Below the pieces are notes generated by a model, which was given only the letters and a program-made list of their open reading frames with translations, was not told the DNA's origin and did not search any database. Below are positions 52,760-62,319 of a DNA stretch of 64,000 nucleotides, piece after piece. A program made the position numbers and the translations under genes. Every line of letters starts with the position of its first letter. Positions within the stretch are counted from its first letter, which is position 1. Origin of the DNA: Chitinibacter tainanensis DSM 15459 (lineage in GTDB: Bacteria; Pseudomonadota; Gammaproteobacteria; Burkholderiales; Chitinibacteraceae); NCBI RefSeq assembly GCF_000429785.1, contig NZ_KE386952.1, positions 1-64,000 of the forward strand. Direction: 5' to 3'.

Positions 52760-53029
52760 AAGCTGCCAAGCACCGCTAAACCAAGGCCGCGATTGTAAAA
52801 AAATCTCTGCGTGCCGTCAGTAGCCGCGATGCGACCACCAAGGCAAATGCAACGTGCCAGCGCGCCGCGCCTGCGCTATACCGGCGAAAGAGCGATGAAA
52901 TCTGACCTTTCGTCGCCAGACTTTCACTTTGTTGTAGCAATCACACCCTTGCCGACAGCCCTGATTAACCAAACGATCAGCAATCGGTTATGGTGAGAGC
53001 TATTAGTCCTTGTTGGTAGGTAATTTGCC

Positions 53030-54658
53030 ATGACAACCCTGAAAGCCAAGATCCGCTTGGTGCTGATTTTGCTGACCTCGCTAGCCGTGGTCACGTTCTG
53101 TATTTTCAGCTATTTCGAAACCCGCACCGTGGCCATCGAAGCCATTGATGGCAAGCTCAGCGCCGCCGCCAATGGCTACCGCTTTATCGTGCCGGAAACA
53201 CTGCACAGCCAGCTCACGCCGCGTGATAGCGCCGATCTGAAACAGGTACGCGCCATTAGCGTGCAGCTCACCCGCTTTGCCGAATCGCTGGGTCTGCCTT
53301 ATGTCTACAGCTTTGTCATGAAAGACGGCAAGCCGCATTACGTGCTCTCATCACTCTCCCCCGAAGAAGAGCGCGACCCCACTGCCGAGCAATACCTGAA
53401 AGTGTATGAAAACCCGAATACCGAATTGCTCACCGCACTGAATGAAGGCCGCCCCACCTGGGCCGAATACAGCAGCAGCTACGGTGAATTCCGCTCGATC
53501 TATCTGCCTTTCCGCACCGCCAATGGCACCACCATCGTGGCTGTAGCCGATGCTGATTTGGGCGTTGTTCACAAAACTCTGCGCACGCTACTGATTAAAG
53601 AAGCCGGCGCGGGCCTGATCCTGATCTTGATTGCGGCGGCGGTCTCGTTCTGGCTGGGTAATCTGGTTACCCGCCCACTGGAGCGCCTGCTGACCGCCAT
53701 GCGCCAGCTCAATAGCGGCGAAGCCGATCTCACCGTGCGGCTGGATGATCGCCAGCAAGACGAAACCGGCCGCATCGCTGGCGCCTTTAATCAGTTTATT
53801 GGCGAGCTGCACAAACTGATCAGCACCGTGCAAACCGAAACCAATCGCCTGAATCAAGGCGTGCAGGATATTGAAAAAGTCGTTGATCAGCTGGCCCGCG
53901 AATCGCGCTCACAATCCGATCTGGTCTCAGAAACCGCCGCCACCATCGAGGAAGTCACCGTCAGCATTGCCCACATTGCCGATAGCACCAGCCAAGTGGA
54001 ACGCTCGGTGAGCCATGCCGACGAAGGCGCCCGCAATAGCGCCCAAGCCATGAGCACCATGCGCCAGCGCACCGACTCGATGGAAACCACGCTGCACGCG
54101 CTGGCCGAATCGATTAGCCGGCTGGATCACGAATCCAAACAGATCAACAACATCACCAATGTGATTAAAGACATCGCCAACCAGACCAATCTGCTAGCGC
54201 TGAACGCCGCCATCGAAGCGGCCCGCGCCGGCGAGCAAGGCCGCGGCTTTGCCGTGGTAGCCGACGAAGTGCGCAGCCTGGCCGAGCGTACCGCGCAAGC
54301 CACCGTCGAAATCGAAAGCCTCTTGGGCACCATCTGCAGCGAAACCGCCCAAGCCGTCGAGCGCACCACCGCCACCGCCGCCGGCGCCGAAGCCGGCCGC
54401 CAGACTGTGGCCGATGTGGGCGACCGCATCGTGGCCATGCAGCAAGAAATGCAGGGCGTACTCACCCAGATCAACGAAATCTCGGCCGCCACCCGCGAGC
54501 AATCGCTGGCCACCGAGCAGATCGCCCAAGTCTCCGAGCGCATCAGCCAGCAGGTCAATACCACTGACCAAGCCCTGCAACAAACCCGGCACACGCTGGC
54601 CGGCATCAACCAGATGGCCGGCTCGCTGCATGGCGTGGTACGGCGCTTTAAGCTGTAA
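53030..54658 (+). CDS. Methyl-accepting chemotaxis protein
   Basis: The 542-residue receptor has a membrane segment at about 9-29, a periplasmic sensing domain of about 160 residues of Cache type ([20 protein letters not shown]), a second membrane segment near 192-212 and a HAMP linker ([20 protein letters not shown]). The cytoplasmic coiled coil has the conserved signalling tip [20 protein letters not shown] continuing to RSLAERT at about 385-422. The C-terminus RRFKL lacks a CheR/CheB docking pentapeptide of the NWETF type. Ligand unknown. A terminator follows immediately. Confidence 0.95.
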   Translation: MTTLKAKIRLVLILLTSLAVVTFCIFSYFETRTVAIEAIDGKLSAAANGYRFIVPETLHSQLTPRDSADLKQVRAISVQLTRFAESLGLPYVYSFVMKDGKPHYVLSSLSPEEERDPTAEQYLKVYENPNTELLTALNEGRPTWAEYSSSYGEFRSIYLPFRTANGTTIVAVADADLGVVHKTLRTLLIKEAGAGLILILIAAAVSFWLGNLVTRPLERLLTAMRQLNSGEADLTVRLDDRQQDETGRIAGAFNQFIGELHKLISTVQTETNRLNQGVQDIEKVVDQLARESRSQSDLVSETAATIEEVTVSIAHIADSTSQVERSVSHADEGARNSAQAMSTMRQRTDSMETTLHALAESISRLDHESKQINNITNVIKDIANQTNLLALNAAIEAARAGEQGRGFAVVADEVRSLAERTAQATVEIESLLGTICSETAQAVERTTATAAGAEAGRQTVADVGDRIVAMQQEMQGVLTQINEISAATREQSLATEQIAQVSERISQQVNTTDQALQQTRHTLAGINQMAGSLHGVVRRFKL

Positions 54659-54673
54659 AGCCAGCCCCCTCGG

Positions 54674-54702
54674 AAAAAAACCGCCCAGTTGGGCGGTTTT
54701 TT
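54674..54702. terminator. Rho-independent terminator after the chemoreceptor gene
   Basis: AAACCGCCC AGTT GGGCGGTTT flanked by A-run and T-run; it works in both directions. A hairpin with the same ACCGCC core recurs at 55298-55317. Confidence 0.93.
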
Positions 54703-54758
54703 ATTTTGCACTGATGGTTTAATCCCGCACGAGAGTACCAGCTGATGCAGATGCTAAA

Positions 54759-55317
54759 CCGGCGGTTTCGCCCGCCGGACGAGCAAGGGGCAGTCTTGCC
54801 TTGCCCCTTGCAACCCTAACGCGCCCGATCGCCGCGAAACCCCGCTTGAAAAAGCCACGGCGAGGCGCCGCAAAACTCGCTGCGCGCTAGCGTCGCGCAG
54901 CTCAGACAGGTTGCGGCTTAAAACCTCGCCGAGTCATTTTCAAACGGCGCGGCTCCACGGGCAATCCGCTCTAATGAGCGACAGGGGTATATCAATCAAA
55001 GCAAGAATGAAATTAGCCTTTAGAGCAACACATAGGCATGTATATACCGCAATCGTCGGTCTGCGGGCTTTCCCCTGTCATCAAGCCGAGCGAGGAACAA
55101 GCGGCAAGGGAATTCGGCGGGCTCTGTTTTGTTAAAGCCCGCCGCCTTGCCGATTGTCCGCAGCGAGGGCATTTTGCGTAGCAAAACTTGATGAGGGGCG
55201 GCCTTCTTTGGCTTACCTTTCTTGGCCGTTCAAGAAAGGTAAGTGCCGCGGCGCACAGCCGCCAATGCTCGTTGATTGAATGTGGCAGGCAAAGAAAAAC
55301 CGCCAAACTTGGCGGTT
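54759..55317. repeat. Compound structured intergenic element (nested inverted repeats)
   Basis: There is no coding region, but dense pairing. Hairpins: CCGGCGG/CCGCCGG (54759-54778) and GCAAGGGGCA/TGCCCCTTGC (54783-54811). A 123-base nested palindrome (54831-54953) has successive arms GCCGCG, TTGAAAA, CGGCGAGG, CCGCAA and TGCGCG with their complements in reverse order. A branched unit (55072-55198) is closed by CCCC and CATCAAG with CTTGATG and GGGG, containing a GGCAAGG..GGCGGGCT/AGCCCGCC.CCTTGCC stem (55103-55151) and TTTTGC/GCAAAA (55172-55186). A perfect 13-bp stem CTTACCTTTCTTG with a 6-base loop follows (55212-55243), then AACCGCCAA/TTGGCGGTT (55298-55317). From memory, similar intergenic blocks with a CTTTCTT/AAGAAAG hairpin occur in other proteobacterial genomes; I know no established name. 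Confidence 0.75.
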
Positions 55318-55532
55318 ATTTATCACGGTAAACGTTGAGCTGTGCAAGCTTAGCTCAACCTACAGCGCTCCGAAGAAAGTCCCTTTGGGGATAACCCGCC
55401 AATCAGCACAAGACGCGCCCCTCTACACAGTCTCTGGCTTCATTTGCCATAAGTACTTGAAAAATTAAAACTCAGCCCAACCATCCTTAATGTCGTTTTG
55501 TCTGCGCCATACAAAACGGCATATATGTCGGT

Positions 55533-55556
55533 GTCACCTCCAGAAATGGAGATGAC
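55533..55556 (+). promoter_or_regulatory. Hairpin sequestering the ribosome binding site of the small ORF
   Basis: GTCACCTCCA GAAA TGGAGATGAC forms a 10-bp stem with one mismatch and a GAAA tetraloop. The right arm holds GGAG (55548-55551), the only Shine-Dalgarno sequence for the TTG at 55560, so translation should need the stem to open. Confidence 0.6.
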
Positions 55557-55559
55557 ATT

Positions 55560-55778
55560 TTGAAGAAACACCATTGGATTACCACTAATTTATTTTTTGT
55601 TGTAATCCGCTGTATCACATATTTGACAATTCTTTTGGAGATCTTCTCAGATACAGGACTTGATCCATTTACTCTGGTACGTGCTCTGCGCATGCTCACT
55701 ACCGACCTAACTAAAGCATGGCAATACCTTCAAAAGAAAAGGAATAAAACAGAACAGAAACCTCAGAAAAAACACTAA
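55560..55778 (+). CDS. Small putative membrane protein, unknown
   Basis: No family recognised. The 72-residue ORF starts with TTG (55560), 8 bases after GGAG. It has a basic N-terminus (MKKHHW), one hydrophobic segment at about 9-28 (NLFFVVIRCITYLTILLEIF) and a strongly basic tail ending KKRNKTEQKPQKKH. This looks like a single-span inner-membrane protein with cytoplasmic charged ends. Base composition is clearly more AT-rich than the flanking genes, which suggests acquired DNA. Reality as a gene rests on the ribosome binding site and the coherent topology; confidence is moderate to low. Confidence 0.45.
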   Translation: MKKHHWITTNLFFVVIRCITYLTILLEIFSDTGLDPFTLVRALRMLTTDLTKAWQYLQKKRNKTEQKPQKKH

Positions 55779-55862
55779 AGAAAATTCTCTTATTTTATTA
55801 AATAACAGATTAAAGGCGGTTATGACACTGTTTTTATCAGCTCGTTAACCGACATATTAACC

Positions 55863-55877
55863 GGAGGGATACCCTCC
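55863..55877. other. Short GGAGGG/CCCTCC hairpin
   Basis: A perfect 6-bp stem with an ATA loop, lying in AT-rich DNA between the two small ORFs. The stem contains ATACCC, a motif frequent in intergenic DNA of this window. Confidence 0.4.
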
Positions 55878-55944
55878 TAACAATGTAATCAATGAATCAC
55901 CCCCGGTAGATTACATACATAGAATGGCGCAAACGTAACTCATC

Positions 55945-56247
55945 ATGTATGCAACCCTAGACTCACCGCCTACATCTTTACTTAGCCCTTTAATCCGCGC
56001 ACTAGGCGAGATAGAGCGCCAATTAATAGAGGAAATGGAGCAATCTCAAAGCGTAGAAAATAACGCCGATGTAGTGGCTCCTGTTAACTTTGGGTTAAAT
56101 ACATTATTGTTTTTTGGTCACTGGATGGTCTTACCACAAAAACAAGATGAAGAAAAAAACGTTAAACTCCCGATTGGGTGTGGGACCATCCCTAATTGCA
56201 CAGGCCCACCGAGAAGTAAAGCAAATGATATGCAATTTAAACAGTAA
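55945..56247 (+). CDS. Small unknown ORF
   Basis: No family recognised. The 100-residue ORF has an acidic helical N-terminal half (LIRALGEIERQLIEEMEQSQ) and an uncharged middle (FGLNTLLFFGHWMVLP), then a Cys/Pro-containing end (IGCGTIPNCTGPP). No clear Shine-Dalgarno sequence precedes the ATG. Composition is AT-rich like the neighbouring small ORF. It ends at a strong palindromic terminator, which slightly favours a real transcript. Confidence 0.4.
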   Translation: MYATLDSPPTSLLSPLIRALGEIERQLIEEMEQSQSVENNADVVAPVNFGLNTLLFFGHWMVLPQKQDEEKNVKLPIGCGTIPNCTGPPRSKANDMQFKQ

Positions 56248-56271
56248 AGCGGCCAATTGGCCGTTTTACTG
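56242..56271. terminator. Bidirectional palindromic terminator before gatB
   Basis: A 30-base near-perfect palindrome, CAGTAAAGCGGCCAA pairing with TTGGCCGTTTTACTG, with TTTT on the plus side and a weaker U-rich side on the minus strand. It separates the small ORF from the convergent gatCAB operon. Confidence 0.75.
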
Positions 56272-56286
56272 TTTCTGGGAGGGGAA

Positions 56287-57729
56287 TTAACTCACTTTTT
56301 TCTTCAACAACTCCAACGCCATCCCTGGGTTGGCCTTGCCGCCTGAGCCTTTCATCACTTGGCCGACCAAGGCATTCAATGCCTTCTCCTTGCCGCTGCG
56401 ATATTCCTCAATCGCTTTCGGATTGGCCGCGAGTACCGCATCGACAATCGCTTCAATCGCGCCGGTGTCGGTTTCTTGTTTCAGGCCGTCGCGCTCGATA
56501 ATCACATCAGCTGCATCACCGCTTTCCCACATTTTTTTCAAAACGTCTTTGGCGGTTTTGTTGTTGATGGTGTTGTCCGAAATACGCTTGATCAAACCAG
56601 CCAAGGCGTCGCTTGAAACTGGGCAATCAGCAATGGTTTTCTCTTCGCGATTCAGCGTGGCGGAGATGTCGCCCATGATCCAGTTGGCGGCCAGTTTCGC
56701 ATCGGCACCTGCGGCGACGGTGGCCTCGAAGAAGGCAGCCAGCTCTTTGCTGGCGGTCAGCGTGCGGGCGTCGTAGGCGGATAGGCCGTATTGCTCAGCG
56801 AAGCGCGCTTGCATCGCAACTGGCAGCTCTGGCAATTCGCGCTGTACGCGTTCTACCCATTCCTCAGAGATCACCAGTGGCGGCAAATCTGGATCTGGGA
56901 AGTAGCGGTAGTCGTGCGCGTCTTCTTTGCTGCGCATCATGCGCGTTTCGCCGCTGTCTGGGTCGAACAGAATCGTCGCTTGCTGGATTTTGCGGCCTGA
57001 TTCGATTTCGTCGATCTGCCATTGCACTTCGTACTTGATGGCCTGCTCGATGAATTTGAACGAGTTCAGGTTTTTGATCTCGCGGCGCGTGCCGAACTCG
57101 GCTTGGCCTTCTGGGCGTACCGACACGTTCACGTCGCAGCGGAAGCTGCCTTCCTGCATATTACCGTCGCAAATGCCGATCCATGTCACCAAGCTATACA
57201 AGGCTTTGGCGTAGGCCACGGCTTCGGCGGCCGAGCGCATTTCTGGCTCGGATACGATTTCCAGCAGCGGCGTACCTGCGCGGTTCAAATCGATCCCAGA
57301 TGCGCCGTGGAAGTCTTCGTGCACCGATTTACCGGCGTCTTCTTCCAGATGCGCGCGCGTCAGGTTGATGACTTTCTCGTACGGGTCGCCCTTGGCGGGT
57401 TGCACCTGAATCGTGATCGCGCCGCCTTCCACCACCGGCAGCTCAAACTGGCTGATCTGATAGCCTTTGGGCAAGTCAGGGTAGAAGTAGTTTTTGCGGG
57501 CAAAAATCGATTTGCGGTTCACTTTGGCGCCAATCGCCAAGCCAAACTGAATCGCGCGCTCAACCGCGCCACGGTTCATCACCGGCAGCGCGCCGGGCAA
57601 GGCGATATCAACCACCGCAGTTTGCGTGTTTGGCGCCGCGCCAAACGCGGTGCTGGCGGCGGAGAAAATTTTTGATTTAGTGGTGAGCTGGGTATGTACT
57701 TCCAGCCCAATAACGACTTCCCATTTCAT
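56287..57729 (-). CDS. gatB: Asp/Glu-tRNA amidotransferase subunit B
   Basis: GatB phosphorylates mischarged Glu-tRNA(Gln) or Asp-tRNA(Asn) for amidation. The 480-residue product starts [20 protein letters not shown]. It has the family blocks [64 protein letters not shown] and a C-terminal YqeY-like domain. The ATG at 57729 is chosen by family match; the open frame above (to 57777) overlaps the gatA-gatB gap. It is last of gatC-gatA-gatB. Confidence 0.97.
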   Translation of the reverse strand: MKWEVVIGLEVHTQLTTKSKIFSAASTAFGAAPNTQTAVVDIALPGALPVMNRGAVERAIQFGLAIGAKVNRKSIFARKNYFYPDLPKGYQISQFELPVVEGGAITIQVQPAKGDPYEKVINLTRAHLEEDAGKSVHEDFHGASGIDLNRAGTPLLEIVSEPEMRSAAEAVAYAKALYSLVTWIGICDGNMQEGSFRCDVNVSVRPEGQAEFGTRREIKNLNSFKFIEQAIKYEVQWQIDEIESGRKIQQATILFDPDSGETRMMRSKEDAHDYRYFPDPDLPPLVISEEWVERVQRELPELPVAMQARFAEQYGLSAYDARTLTASKELAAFFEATVAAGADAKLAANWIMGDISATLNREEKTIADCPVSSDALAGLIKRISDNTINNKTAKDVLKKMWESGDAADVIIERDGLKQETDTGAIEAIVDAVLAANPKAIEEYRSGKEKALNALVGQVMKGSGGKANPGMALELLKKKVS

Positions 57730-57749
57730 CGTATACGTCCTTGTGCCGC

Positions 57750-59195
57750 TTACAGTTGCGGCGCTTTGGTATGCCAATCGGTCACTTGCTGATACTGATG
57801 CGCAATGCCCAGCATCTTGGCTTCGCTGAAGTAATTACCAATGATCTGCAAACCAATTGGCAGCCCATTGCTCGCCAGCCCCACTGGCACGCTCATGCCC
57901 GGCAGGCCGGCCAAGTTCACGCCCAGCGTGTAGATGTCTTCCAGATACACGGCGATTGGGTCGGCGTTTTTCTCGCCGATGTTCCATGCCGTGGTTGGCG
58001 TCACTGGCCCCATGATTACGTCGCATTGCTCAAACGCAGCTTGGAAATCATTGGCGATCAGGCGGCGGATTTTTTGTGCCTGCAAGTAATAGGCATCGTA
58101 ATAGCCGTGGCTGAGTACATAGGCGCCGGTGAGAATCCGGCGTTTTACCTCGGCGCCAAAACCTTCGGCGCGAGTTTGCTCGTACATGTCGTCGAGGCTG
58201 CCGGTTTTCGCTGTGCGATGGCCGTAGCGCACGCCGTCAAAACGCGACAAGTTACTTGACGCTTCGGCTGGCGCAATCACGTAATACGACGGAATCGCGA
58301 GCTTGGTATTGGGCAGGCTGATGTCGACAATCGTCGCACCCAGCGCTTTGTATTGCTCAACCGCCGCATTGATCGCGGCAGCGATGTCGGCATTGAGTCC
58401 TTCGGCGAAATATTCGCGCGGCAGGCCGATCTTCAGGCCAGCCAGCGGGGTATTGAGCTCACGGGTGTAGTCTTCTTTGGCATGCTCAAGGCTGGTTGAG
58501 TCACGCTCATCAAAGCCCGCCATCACATTCAGCATCAGCGCGCAGTCTTCGGCGGTGTGCGCCATCGGGCCGCCTTGATCCAGCGAGCTGGCGAACGCGA
58601 CCATACCGTAACGACTAACAATGCCGTAGGTCGGCTTAATACCGGTAATGCCGCAGAACGCCGCCGGTTGGCGAATCGAGCCACCGGTATCGGTGCCCGT
58701 GGCCACGGCACTAAAGCCCGCTGCCACGGCCGCAGCCGAGCCGCCGGATGAGCCACCCGGTACGGTTTGCGTGTTCCATGGGTTTTTCACCGGGCCATAA
58801 AAGCTGTTTTCATTGGCCGAGCCCATGGCAAATTCATCCATATTGGCGCGGGCAATCACCACCATGCCGGCGGCATCACAGTTTTCGGCCACTTGCGATG
58901 AATACGGGGCGATAAAGTTATCCAGCATTTTGCTGCCGCAGCTGGTTTTCCAGCCTTCATGGCAGAAGATGTCTTTATGAATCAGCGGCACACCCAGCAG
59001 CGGGCGGGTGTCGCCTGCGGCGCGGGCAGCGTCTGCAGCGGCAGCGCCGGCCAGCGCCTTATCGGCATCAATGGTGATCAGGGCATTGAGCGTGCCATTG
59101 TGGGCGGCAATGCGCGCCAGGCTCTCGGTAACCAGCGCCACCGAAGTCGTTTGTCCGCTGGCCAGCGCGTCGATCTGTTGTTTCAAAGTTTGCAT
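57750..59195 (-). CDS. gatA: Asp/Glu-tRNA amidotransferase subunit A
   Basis: GatA is the amidase that supplies ammonia from glutamine. The 481-residue product has the amidase-signature Ser-cisSer-Lys triad: the lysine in [13 protein letters not shown], and serines in [16 protein letters not shown] and [19 protein letters not shown] use the ATG at 59195 ([13 protein letters not shown]); a GTG at 59213 would add six residues and cannot be excluded, as neither has a strong binding site. It lies between gatC and gatB, 20 bases before gatB. Confidence 0.96.
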   Translation of the reverse strand: MQTLKQQIDALASGQTTSVALVTESLARIAAHNGTLNALITIDADKALAGAAAADAARAAGDTRPLLGVPLIHKDIFCHEGWKTSCGSKMLDNFIAPYSSQVAENCDAAGMVVIARANMDEFAMGSANENSFYGPVKNPWNTQTVPGGSSGGSAAAVAAGFSAVATGTDTGGSIRQPAAFCGITGIKPTYGIVSRYGMVAFASSLDQGGPMAHTAEDCALMLNVMAGFDERDSTSLEHAKEDYTRELNTPLAGLKIGLPREYFAEGLNADIAAAINAAVEQYKALGATIVDISLPNTKLAIPSYYVIAPAEASSNLSRFDGVRYGHRTAKTGSLDDMYEQTRAEGFGAEVKRRILTGAYVLSHGYYDAYYLQAQKIRRLIANDFQAAFEQCDVIMGPVTPTTAWNIGEKNADPIAVYLEDIYTLGVNLAGLPGMSVPVGLASNGLPIGLQIIGNYFSEAKMLGIAHQYQQVTDWHTKAPQL

Positions 59196-59249
59196 GGCAA
59201 TTGATGGCGGCACCGCCTAGGGCGATGCGGCCAGACTCCTTGGAATGAA

Positions 59250-59537
59250 TTACTCGATGACTTTTGGCACCAGATACAGGCCGTTTTCCACGCTCGGGGC
59301 CACGGCCTGGAAGGCTTCGCGGCGATTGGCAGCGCGGGCTTCGTCGTCACGCAGGCGCAGCATCACGTCCTGGGCGTGGGCCATCGGCTCGATGCCGGTG
59401 GTGTCAATCGCGCGCATTTCTTCAATCAAAGTAAAGAGTTGATTCAGTTGGGCCTGGCTGGCTGCCACCTCATCGTCGCTGACCGCAATGCGGGCCAGCC
59501 GTGCAATGCGGCGTACATCGTCCTGTGACAAAGACAT
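59250..59537 (-). CDS. gatC: Asp/Glu-tRNA amidotransferase subunit C
   Basis: GatC is the small belt subunit that holds GatA and GatB together. The 95-residue product begins [20 protein letters not shown] and has the typical [20 protein letters not shown] segment and a C-terminal LYLVPKVIE. Length is normal. It is the first gene of the operon and is divergent from mreB. The 233-base gap to mreB has no gene; I see no convincing promoter pair in it. Confidence 0.95.
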   Translation of the reverse strand: MSLSQDDVRRIARLARIAVSDDEVAASQAQLNQLFTLIEEMRAIDTTGIEPMAHAQDVMLRLRDDEARAANRREAFQAVAPSVENGLYLVPKVIE

Positions 59538-59710
59538 GGTCGTATTTACCCCGTAAAACCTTCAATAACGTCAACACAATAGGGTATCATATTGGGTTTG
59601 TTTCTCCCACCCGCGCCGCGGCGCGTCAAAACGGGGCAACAAAGCGGATTTGCTTGCGATGAAACCAATGCCGCAACGCCATATCCAAGCGCAGACATTC
59701 AGGGTATTGA

Positions 59711-60817
<1,107 letters not shown>

Positions 60818-60841
60818 GCACTGACATTAGGGTATACACTC

Positions 60842-60867
60842 AAAGGCCATACACTGTATGGCCTTTT
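60842..60867 (+). terminator. Terminator-like hairpin between mreB and mreC
   Basis: AAAGGCCATAC/GTATGGCCTTT with a 3-base loop and TTTT. It lies 20 bases before the mreC ATG, so it may attenuate mreC, mreD and mrdA relative to mreB. Confidence 0.6.
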
Positions 60868-60887
60868 GCCGTATACCCGGGGCAAAC

Positions 60888-61772
60888 ATGCAAGCCACTC
60901 AACCCACCTTTTTTAAGCAGGGCCCCAAACCGCTGACGCGCGTGCTGATTTTTTCCACGCTCTCGGTGGCTCTACTGGTTGGCGATGCTTATTACCAGAT
61001 GCTTGCGCGCGTGCGCGAGCAGATTTCGGTTTTGCTTTACCCATTGCAATGGGTGGCCACCGCGCCGGTGAATGCGGCGCTGGAAGCCAGCAGCTTTTTG
61101 CAACGGCAAACCGAGCTGATCGCAGAAAACCGGCAATTGAATGATGAGCGCTTGCTGGCCCAAGGCCAAGCCATGCGGCTGAAAGCGCTGGAAGCCGAAA
61201 ACGCCCATCTGCGCGCACTCAAGCAAGCCAGCGAGCATCAACCACGGCAAAGTCAGCTTTCCAAAATCCTCTACAACGGTCGCGACCCATTTGGCGCCAA
61301 ACTGGTGGTAGATCTGGGCGAGCGCGCCGGGGTGAAGGAAGGCCAGATTGCGCTGGATGCCAGCGGCGTGGTCGGCCAGGTGGTGCGGGTGCAGCCGATG
61401 ACCAGTGAAGTGCGGCTGATTTCCGATCGCGGCCATATGGTGCCGGTGATGGTTGAGCGCAATCAACTGCGAACGGTGGTATATGGCTCGGGCCGGCAAA
61501 ATCTGCTGGAAGTGCGCAATATGCCCCCTAATGCCGACATCAAGGCCGGCGATGTGCTGATTACCTCAGGTATTGATGGCATTTACCCGCCCGGCTTGCC
61601 GGTGGCCGTGGTGAGCAAAGTGGAGCGCACCGCGGGCTCGGCGTTTGCCCGGATTCAGTGCAAACCACTGGCCGGGATTGATCAGCATCGCTTTTTACTG
61701 CTGATGAATCCCCCCGCCACCTTGCCGCCCTACCCTGAAACCAGCCCTACGCCCAAACCAAAGGGACACTAA
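60888..61772 (+). CDS. mreC: Rod-shape protein MreC
   Basis: MreC is a bitopic periplasmic scaffold that activates the PBP2-RodA complex. The 294-residue product has a cytoplasmic N-terminus, a membrane segment at about 20-38 (VLIFSTLSVALLVGDAYY), a coiled coil at about 70-115 (RQTELIAENRQLNDERLLAQ) and the beta-barrel core (GRDPFGAKLVVDLGERAGV, GHMVPVMVERNQLRTVVYG, GDVLITSGIDGIYPPGLPV). The tail is Pro-rich. The ATG at 60888 is taken because the open frame upstream lies in the hairpin. mreD starts 3 bases after its stop. Confidence 0.96.
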   Translation: MQATQPTFFKQGPKPLTRVLIFSTLSVALLVGDAYYQMLARVREQISVLLYPLQWVATAPVNAALEASSFLQRQTELIAENRQLNDERLLAQGQAMRLKALEAENAHLRALKQASEHQPRQSQLSKILYNGRDPFGAKLVVDLGERAGVKEGQIALDASGVVGQVVRVQPMTSEVRLISDRGHMVPVMVERNQLRTVVYGSGRQNLLEVRNMPPNADIKAGDVLITSGIDGIYPPGLPVAVVSKVERTAGSAFARIQCKPLAGIDQHRFLLLMNPPATLPPYPETSPTPKPKGH

Positions 61773-61775
61773 GCC

Positions 61776-62282
61776 ATGCCGATTAGTCGTCAGATGCTGC
61801 GCCCGGTGGGTGGCGGTTTTATTTTTATGTCGTTTATCTGCGCCATGCTGATTAATCTGCTGCCCTGGCAAGTAACTTCAGTCAATTTCGCGCCCGACTT
61901 TGTTGCCCTGCTGATTATCTACTGGACGCTGAATCAGCCACGCCGCTTTGGCATTGCCTGGGCGTTTACGCTGGGGCTGCTGATGGATGTGGCCGATGGC
62001 AATTTGCTGGGGCAACATGCACTGGCCTATTCGATTATCGCCTACCTGACGCTCTCGCGGCAGCGGCAAATCGCGGTGTTTCCATTCTGGCAGCAAGCGC
62101 TGATCACGCTGGCGTTGCTCTTGCTGGCCCAGTCGATCATGCTGCTGATTCACCTGCTGATGGGCGCACAATTTATCGGCTGGAGCTATTTTGCCGGTAG
62201 TTTGCTGGCGGCTTTTTTGTGGCCGCCGCTCTCGAATCTGATGATTATGTATCAGCGCAAGGACGTGCCGGACGAACTATGA
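61776..62282 (+). CDS. mreD: Rod-shape protein MreD
   Basis: MreD is a polytopic membrane partner of MreC. The 168-residue product has about five membrane segments, with family-typical FAPDFVALLIIYWTLNQPRRFGI and FTLGLLMDVADGNLLGQHALAY. Length fits. It begins 3 bases after mreC and ends 37 bases before mrdA. Confidence 0.94.
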   Translation: MPISRQMLRPVGGGFIFMSFICAMLINLLPWQVTSVNFAPDFVALLIIYWTLNQPRRFGIAWAFTLGLLMDVADGNLLGQHALAYSIIAYLTLSRQRQIAVFPFWQQALITLALLLLAQSIMLLIHLLMGAQFIGWSYFAGSLLAAFLWPPLSNLMIMYQRKDVPDEL

Positions 62283-62319
62283 CGCACAGCCTGCTTAATG
62301 CTCACCCCCGGAGTCTGCC

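Noticed and set aside
54831-54953. Transposon end or insertion sequence
   Set aside because: There is no transposase gene, no terminal inverted repeats around a coding region and no target duplication that I can see. I describe it as a structured repeat instead.
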